Positions 58,510-64,000 of a stretch of DNA of 64,000 bases are shown piece after piece; positions within the stretch are counted from its first letter, which is position 1; each line of letters begins with the position of its first letter. The DNA comes from Vibrio pectenicida (lineage in GTDB: Bacteria; Pseudomonadota; Gammaproteobacteria; Enterobacterales; Vibrionaceae), in contig AP024889.1 of the NCBI GenBank assembly GCA_024347015.1, positions 1,922,001 to 1,986,000 of the forward strand. The letters run 5' to 3'. The translations under genes were made by a program, and so were the position numbers. Below the pieces are notes generated by a model, which worked only from the letters and a program-made list of their open reading frames with translations, made no database searches and was not told the origin of the DNA.

Positions 58510-58819
58510 TACTCGCCTATTGTTTTACGTTTCTAACAAAGCGCCAAAGTCTATCTTAGTTAAGCTCAAAACTCGACTGACAACGAATCAATTGCACAAA
58601 ACTGCTGCAATTATGCTCTTCACCCCCCAGTGCGAAACCTGCCCATTTCTTTCACAAGACGCTAAAGTGACTAAAAAAAAGACATTCAGGCAACCACGAC
58701 TCCTTTTCTAAAGGCCTAGCTGGTTGAATGTGATAATATTTGCCCCAATTTAACCTAATAATAACGACAATAGCAGTCTGCTATGGCTGCTATTTACCCC
58801 ATTGATTAAGAGAAATGTC

Positions 58820-59452
58820 ATGACGTTCGATTTACAGATGATCCCTCAAACGTTCGATATGCTGCACGCAGGCCTTACCGTATCAAGCATCTTTTTGCTT
58901 CTTATTGCCGTATCACGCAAATCCCAAGTCGTCGAAAAAGTAGTTGAGAAACCAGTAGAAAAAATTGTCGAAGTGGAAAAGCTAGTTGAAAAAATCGTTG
59001 AAGTTGAAAAAGTGGTCGAAGTCGAAAAAGTGATTGAGAAAGTAGTCGAAGTCGAATCCAAACTCGCTACGGCTTCTACCGACTCTGCCATGCAGCTACT
59101 GTCGATTATGCAGCAAGAGTCTCGCCTGATTGACTTCTTAAAAGAAGACCTGACTTCATTTTCTGATGAAGATGTGGGTGCAGCTGCAAGAGTTATTCAT
59201 ACTGGTGGACAAAAAGTACTGAGCGATTACGTTACGCTAGAAGCTATTCGCAGCGAAGACGAAGAGACACGTATCACTATCGAAGAAGGCTTTAACTCAC
59301 AACAGATCCGCCTAACAGGTAATGTAACAGGCAATGCGCCTTTTAGTGGGACTCTCATTCATAAAGGCTGGAAAGCCAGTGATATGAATCTACCTAAATT
59401 AGCCGAAAACTACGATGCTTCAATTATTGCCCCTGCCGAGGTAGAGCTGTAA
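58820..59452 (+). CDS. DUF2760 membrane-anchored coiled-coil protein
   Basis: 210 residues from the ATG at 58820 (agag upstream; a TTG at 58802 is in frame). A membrane segment near residues 14-32 is followed by about 45 residues built only of Val, Glu, Lys and Ile in VEK/VEVEK units, likely a long charged helix or coiled coil, then the DUF2760 domain (LLSIMQQESRLIDFLKEDL, DVGAAARVIHTGGQKVLSDY, GTLIHKGWKASDMNLPKL). Function unknown. The stop overlaps the ATG of the first Hsp70 gene by one base (TAATG). Confidence 0.85.
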   Translation: MTFDLQMIPQTFDMLHAGLTVSSIFLLLIAVSRKSQVVEKVVEKPVEKIVEVEKLVEKIVEVEKVVEVEKVIEKVVEVESKLATASTDSAMQLLSIMQQESRLIDFLKEDLTSFSDEDVGAAARVIHTGGQKVLSDYVTLEAIRSEDEETRITIEEGFNSQQIRLTGNVTGNAPFSGTLIHKGWKASDMNLPKLAENYDASIIAPAEVEL

Positions 59453-61377
59453 TGGAAAATCATACCCCAGACCAAGCTAAAGCGCCCAAATACAGTGTTG
59501 GCATTGACTTGGGTACGACGCATTGCGTACTGTCATACCTTGATACCTCGAACGAGCAAGCCAAGGTTGAGGTCATGCCGATTGCTCAATTAACCGCGCC
59601 TGGTACAGTTGAAACAAGAAACCAGCTTGGCTCGTTTCTTTATCAGCCTCACGAACATGAGATGAACCCAGCATCACGAGTACTGCCTTGGTCATCAGAA
59701 CCCAATGCTCTGGTTGGTGCTATTGCACGTAACCTGGGGGCTAAAACCCCAATTCGCCTTATCGCCAGTGCTAAATCTTGGCTTTGCCATGCCGGAGTTA
59801 ATCGCCGTGATGCGTTTCTTCCTGCGGGCAGCCCTGAAGAAGTAGAAAAAATATCCCCACTTCGGGCCACAGAGCTCTACCTAGAGCATCTTAAAGATGC
59901 TTGGAACCACACTCACTCAAATTCTCCACTTACGGAGCAAGATGTTACCATTACTGTCCCTGCCTCTTTTGACCCTGCGGCTCGCGATTTAACCGCTGAA
60001 GCGGCCAAAAATGTTGGGCTGGGGCACCTAACCCTATTAGAAGAGCCTCAAGCGGCGCTGTATAACTGGATTGATAACAGCAATGACAAATGGCGAGAGC
60101 AAGTATCGGTTGGCGACATTGTGCTGGTTGTGGATATCGGTGGCGGTACAACAGACCTTTCTTTGGTTGAAGTCACCGAACACGAAGGTAATCTAGCATT
60201 AAATCGCATCGCGGTCGGTGAGCATATTTTGCTTGGCGGTGACAATATGGATTTAGCGCTCGCTTATCGTCTTAAAGTGAAGTTGGCACAAGATGGAAAA
60301 GAGCTTCAACCATGGCAAGTTCAGACAATGACCCATGCTTGTCGTGATGCCAAAGAAGCGCTCCTTAATGACATTCAGCTTGAATCTGTTCCAATCGTAG
60401 TGCCAAGTAGAGGTTCAAAGCTCCTTGGTTCCACACTTAAAACCGAGCTAACGCAAGAAGAAGTTCAACAAACCTTGGTTGATGGCTTCTTTCCAAAAAT
60501 TCCTGTCACTGAACACCCGGTGCAACGTAATCGCGGCGCGTTAACTCAGATGGGCTTACCGTACGCTCAAGATGCTGGTATCACACGTCACATTGCTGCT
60601 TTCCTAACCAAGCAAGCTAATGCCCAAGATGGTGAGACTGCACAAACTGATTACAACCCCTTTGCTTCAATGCCAGGTATGGGCGGTACCCAAACATCTA
60701 ATGCTGACTTTATCAAACCAACTGCCATCCTGTTTAATGGCGGTGTGTTAAAATCAGAGCTGCTTGCAACTCGATTAGAAGATACTCTTAACAACTGGTT
60801 AATCCACTCAGATTGCGAAATAGCGCAGCGCCTTACTGGCGTTGATCTGGATCTCGCAGTTGCCAGCGGCGCATCTTATTATGGCGCTGTTCGCCTCGGT
60901 CAAGGTGTTCGTATCCGTGGTGGTATAGCCTCTAGCTATTATGTGGGTATCGAAAGTGCCATGCCAGCGATCCCGGGGATGGCACCTCCACTTGAAGCCT
61001 TGTGTGTTGCGCCATTTGGCATGGAAGAAGGATCGTCGGTGGAAGTACCGAGCCAAGAGTTTGGCCTAATTATTGGCCAACCCGTGAGTTTTCAATTCTT
61101 TGGCTCAAACGTGCGCCGCGATGATCTCGCAGGGATTCATCTAGATCATTGGGGCCCAGATGAACTGGAAGAACTACCCGAAATTCAAGTTACCTTACCG
61201 ATTTCTGAAGGCCGCCGAGAAGGTGAAGTGGTTCCTGTGACTTTAGCTTCTCGGGTAACTGAACTTGGTACACTCTACCTAGAAGCCATTGCCGCCGATA
61301 ATGGCCAAAAATGGCACGTTGAGTTCGACGTTCGCGAAGACGCAAGCAAAGACTCACCTCAAAACGAGCTTGCTTAA
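59452..61377 (+). CDS. Hsp70-family protein (non-canonical DnaK), first copy
   Basis: 641 residues. Actin-like ATPase motifs: phosphate-1 GIDLGTTHCVLSYL, connect/phosphate-2 VLVVDIGGGTTDLSLVEV, adenosine motif FNGGVLKSELL. The C-terminal beta part is short and ends without DnaK's lid and EEVD-like tail, so it is not housekeeping DnaK. No dnaJ or grpE gene adjoins it. It is translationally coupled to DUF2760 and followed by a second Hsp70 gene, so the three probably act together, perhaps at the membrane (inference). Confidence 0.88.
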   Translation: MENHTPDQAKAPKYSVGIDLGTTHCVLSYLDTSNEQAKVEVMPIAQLTAPGTVETRNQLGSFLYQPHEHEMNPASRVLPWSSEPNALVGAIARNLGAKTPIRLIASAKSWLCHAGVNRRDAFLPAGSPEEVEKISPLRATELYLEHLKDAWNHTHSNSPLTEQDVTITVPASFDPAARDLTAEAAKNVGLGHLTLLEEPQAALYNWIDNSNDKWREQVSVGDIVLVVDIGGGTTDLSLVEVTEHEGNLALNRIAVGEHILLGGDNMDLALAYRLKVKLAQDGKELQPWQVQTMTHACRDAKEALLNDIQLESVPIVVPSRGSKLLGSTLKTELTQEEVQQTLVDGFFPKIPVTEHPVQRNRGALTQMGLPYAQDAGITRHIAAFLTKQANAQDGETAQTDYNPFASMPGMGGTQTSNADFIKPTAILFNGGVLKSELLATRLEDTLNNWLIHSDCEIAQRLTGVDLDLAVASGASYYGAVRLGQGVRIRGGIASSYYVGIESAMPAIPGMAPPLEALCVAPFGMEEGSSVEVPSQEFGLIIGQPVSFQFFGSNVRRDDLAGIHLDHWGPDELEELPEIQVTLPISEGRREGEVVPVTLASRVTELGTLYLEAIAADNGQKWHVEFDVREDASKDSPQNELA

Positions 61378-61381
61378 TGTT

Positions 61382-61412
61382 TAACGGCACCTAATCGGTG
61401 CCGTTACTTCTT
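61382..61412 (+). terminator. Hairpin between the two Hsp70 genes
   Basis: Perfect 10-bp stem taacggcacc/ggtgccgtta followed by cttcttatttt. In the 51-base gap it could give partial termination, lowering expression of the second Hsp70. Confidence 0.6.
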
Positions 61413-61428
61413 ATTTTCAAGGTTATGT

Positions 61429-64000
61429 ATGGCATCTCCTAGCTTTCTTGTTGGCATAGACTTAGGCACAACTAACACCGTTGTTGCCTTTTGTGAAATC
61501 ACTGACAACCTAGAGCGCTCAAACGTCGCTCTTTTTGATATCGACCAACTTATTGGACCGGGAGAAGTCGTTCGCAAGCCTCTTTTGCCATCTTTTCGCT
61601 ACCATCCTGCTATGGAGCAAGTATCATCGGCTGATCTCACTTTACCGTGGGGATCACAACTGGTTGCTAGCGATATCACCAATGTCATTATTGGTGAATG
61701 GGCAAGAGAACTGGGCGCCAAAGTAGAGGGTCGTCAAGTATCAAGTGCGAAAAGCTGGTTATCTCACCAAGCGGTCGACCGTAATTCTGACATCCTCCCA
61801 TGGGCATCAATAGGTGATGTAGACAAAGTCTCTCCTGTGGTGGCTAGTGCCAGCTATCTCAACCATATAAAACAAGCATGGAACTATCGCCATCCAAGCA
61901 ATAAGCTTGAAAATCAAGATGTCGTCATCACTGTACCAGCGTCCTTTGATGAAACGGCACGCAAGCTAACATTAGAAGCCGCTTCACTGGCTGGCTTAGA
62001 CAAGATTGTTCTTCTCGAAGAACCACAAGCGGTATGCTACGACTGGTATGCCCGCCATCAGAAAACCGCGAGCGAAGAACTTAAGCAACTACCACTTATC
62101 TTGGTGTGTGATGTAGGAGGTGGCACCACGGATTTAAGCTTGCTTGAAGCCAAATACAATACTGAGGAACTGGCACTGGATAGAATTGGCGTGGGTGAAC
62201 ACTTAATGCTAGGAGGCGACAACCTAGATTTAGCTTTAGCCCATCTTGCCGAAAGCCGCTTTAATCAAGGTAAAAAGCTCAACGCTGCCAACCTCACCAA
62301 ACTTATTCAGCAAACAAGACAAGCAAAAGAAACTCTTCTGTCTCTTAATGCCCCTGAAGAAATTAAAATCACCATGCTTGGTAGTGGTTCAAAACTGCTT
62401 GGTGGTACAAAAAGCATAAGCCTTAGCAAACAAGAAGTGCACCACATTGCTTTAGATGGGTTTTTCCCGTTATCTGATTTTTCTGATACTCCAAGTAAGC
62501 GCCGCAGTGCTATGGTTGAGTTCGGATTACCTTATGTGGCAGATCCTGCGGTCAGTAAACACCTCGCCGAATTTCTCCACCAGCATCAACAAGTGTCTTG
62601 CTCCGCTCTCGAACAACAAGATAGCACTAAACCTGCAATACCTGTTGGCTTACTGCTTAACGGCGGCGTATTTAACAGTGAGCTGATCACAGAGCGTATA
62701 ACCAAGCTGCTTGAGAATTGGCGTGGCACGCCGATTACTGTGCTTGATAATCCTCATCCAGATTGGTCCGTGGCATTTGGCGCAGTTGCCTACGGTAAAG
62801 CAAGACGAGGGGCCCAACTAAAAATTGGTGGTGGTGCAGCGCGTTCCTATTTTCTGCATTTGCAAGAAAAAAACAAGCTGGGTAAAGCACTATGTTTACT
62901 CGCAAAGGGAACCGAAGAAAGCCAAGAAATCCGCTTAAGTGGCCGACGTTTTTCTCTCACATTGGGAGAACCAGTACGCTTTAACTTGCTAACATCAACT
63001 CACGATACTCTAACTCAAGGTACTGCGAGCCAAAACGGCGTTATGGTAGATGTGGACCCTGATATATTCGCTCCCCTGCCCCCTTATATCTCGACCTTAG
63101 AAGGCGAAGGCATTGCACTTCAAGCCAATCAAAAAGAGCGCGTAGAAGTCCAGTTGGCGTGTCAACTTACCGAAGTCGGCACGTTAAAATTAGAATGCGT
63201 TAACGTCGATGATGACAACAAACGTTGGGCATTGGAGTTTGAAGTTCGCAATCAGCAATCCGATCAATCTGAGTCAACAAAGCTTCATCCACGTTTAACT
63301 GAGTGCAAAGAGCTTATCACCAGCCTTTATAGCGGCAATAAAAAGAGTGCCGATTCAAAACAAATCAAAACACTGGCTAAAAATTTAGAAAAAAAACTCG
63401 GTCAACGTGATGATTGGGATTTCATCACTCTACGCCAACTATTTGATGCCTTTGCCCAAGGACGAAAGCGTCGGCGCCGCTCTGAAGCTCACGAAAAGAA
63501 CTGGCTTCGTTTAGCTGGCTTTTCGATGCGCCCGGGGTTTGGTGATGCGACAGATTCGTGGCGATTAGAACAAGTATGGAGCTTATATCAGCAAGGTATT
63601 CAATTTAAAAACCACCAAAGCTGGACTGACTGGTGGGTGTTTTGGCGCCGTATTGCAGGTGGGCTCAATCAAGAGCAGCAAGAGACCATACTTGCCGATA
63701 TCGCCAAATATCTCCACCCAGGTACAATGAAAAACCCTCAGTCAGCTAAGAACGCCCACGATATGGGTTATGAGTCTATGGTGCGACTAGCCGCTTCATT
63801 AGAGCATTTGGAAGTTGAAGATAAAGTCCTATTATCCAGTTGGTTTTTAAGTAAAGCCATTAACCACAATCAATTTGGACAAGCGCATTGGTGGGCACTA
63901 GGCCGCTTAGCTGCACGCACGCCACTTTATGGCAGTCAACATAATGTTATTCCTCGTGAACAAGCTGAACAATGGCTTCCTAAACTGCTTGAACAGAACT
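61429..64000 (+). CDS. Hsp70-family protein with long C-terminal extension, second copy, 3' end outside window
   Basis: At least 857 residues, open to the last base. ATG at 61429 with aagg six bases upstream. ATPase motifs: GIDLGTTNTVVAF at the N-terminus, LVCDVGGGTTDLSLLEA, LLNGGVFNSELI. From about residue 620 a further domain follows, rich in Trp, His and charged residues (WDFITLRQLFDAFAQGRKR, WTDWWVFWRRIAGG), unlike DnaK's lid; it may be the DUF3731-type region I recall for large Hsp70 paralogues. Stop codon not seen. Confidence 0.85.
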   Translation, partial: MASPSFLVGIDLGTTNTVVAFCEITDNLERSNVALFDIDQLIGPGEVVRKPLLPSFRYHPAMEQVSSADLTLPWGSQLVASDITNVIIGEWARELGAKVEGRQVSSAKSWLSHQAVDRNSDILPWASIGDVDKVSPVVASASYLNHIKQAWNYRHPSNKLENQDVVITVPASFDETARKLTLEAASLAGLDKIVLLEEPQAVCYDWYARHQKTASEELKQLPLILVCDVGGGTTDLSLLEAKYNTEELALDRIGVGEHLMLGGDNLDLALAHLAESRFNQGKKLNAANLTKLIQQTRQAKETLLSLNAPEEIKITMLGSGSKLLGGTKSISLSKQEVHHIALDGFFPLSDFSDTPSKRRSAMVEFGLPYVADPAVSKHLAEFLHQHQQVSCSALEQQDSTKPAIPVGLLLNGGVFNSELITERITKLLENWRGTPITVLDNPHPDWSVAFGAVAYGKARRGAQLKIGGGAARSYFLHLQEKNKLGKALCLLAKGTEESQEIRLSGRRFSLTLGEPVRFNLLTSTHDTLTQGTASQNGVMVDVDPDIFAPLPPYISTLEGEGIALQANQKERVEVQLACQLTEVGTLKLECVNVDDDNKRWALEFEVRNQQSDQSESTKLHPRLTECKELITSLYSGNKKSADSKQIKTLAKNLEKKLGQRDDWDFITLRQLFDAFAQGRKRRRRSEAHEKNWLRLAGFSMRPGFGDATDSWRLEQVWSLYQQGIQFKNHQSWTDWWVFWRRIAGGLNQEQQETILADIAKYLHPGTMKNPQSAKNAHDMGYESMVRLAASLEHLEVEDKVLLSSWFLSKAINHNQFGQAHWWALGRLAARTPLYGSQHNVIPREQAEQWLPKLLEQN

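Noticed and set aside
58520..58711. 63-codon plus-strand ORF between the exonuclease and DUF2760 genes
   Set aside because: No ribosome site, no family resemblance and a Lys/Thr-rich composition typical of chance translation. The CxxC-like pair is not convincing.
62456..62686. 76-codon ORF inside the second Hsp70
   Set aside because: Out-of-frame shadow of a conserved ATPase domain.

Overview
The window looks like the large chromosome of a marine Vibrionaceae bacterium, most likely a Vibrio or close relative. The evidence is the protein sequences (AsnS, MaeA, HrpA and TrpCF close to remembered Vibrio versions), separate trpG and trpD genes, a fused trpCF, and a trp leader peptide of Vibrio type. 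Coding is dense on both strands. I see no rRNA, tRNA, CRISPR array, insertion sequence, prophage or integron. The species cannot be named from this.

Layout. 1-14 kb holds metabolic core genes: the 3' end of an L-serine deaminase, a TyrP-like aromatic amino acid permease with a candidate Tyr/Phe-rich leader ORF, queD, asnS, an HD-GYP protein, an aspartate/aromatic aminotransferase, an HrpB-like helicase and NAD-malic enzyme. 14-22 kb holds envelope and accessory genes: DUF3392, SanA, DUF2797, a 917-residue M16 peptidase lipoprotein, an SGNH-hydrolase lipoprotein next to a lipase-foldase-like protein, and a TauD-type dioxygenase. 22-30 kb carries trxB-cydDC, rluB, yciO and rnm. 29.8-36.9 kb is the complete trp operon (promoter/operator, trpL, attenuator, trpE-G-D-CF-B-A). 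37-46 kb has two outer-membrane proteins, HrpA, and a small-protein/PhoD-like/TerB cluster. 46-53 kb is a mixed accessory stretch (AmiD-like amidase, FAD monooxygenase, HopJ, OmpA, EamA permease, NTF2-like protein, a frameshifted GNAT gene, VF530). 53.8-58.5 kb carries a BCCT transporter, a two-gene chemosensory unit (periplasmic PDC-like protein plus MCP) and a DEDDh exonuclease. 58.8 kb to the end is an operon of DUF2760 plus two divergent Hsp70 genes, the second cut by the window edge.

Genes that work together. The trp operon is regulated both by a TrpR-type operator overlapping the -10 and by attenuation; its leader has only three Trp codons. TyrP, the aminotransferase and trp all touch aromatic amino acid metabolism. 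TrxB and CydDC are linked through thiol/cytochrome bd assembly. The DUF2760-Hsp70-Hsp70 operon is the best candidate for an incompletely described system: a membrane-anchored coiled-coil protein with two non-canonical Hsp70s and no visible J-domain or GrpE partner. Other points worth checking are the leader ORF ahead of tyrP, the apparent absence of scpAB between yciO and rluB, the SGNH/foldase pair, and the GNAT gene with three separate -1 frameshifts.

Limits. All identifications are from reading motifs and remembered family sequences; no search or structure prediction was run. Transmembrane, signal-peptide and promoter calls were made by eye.
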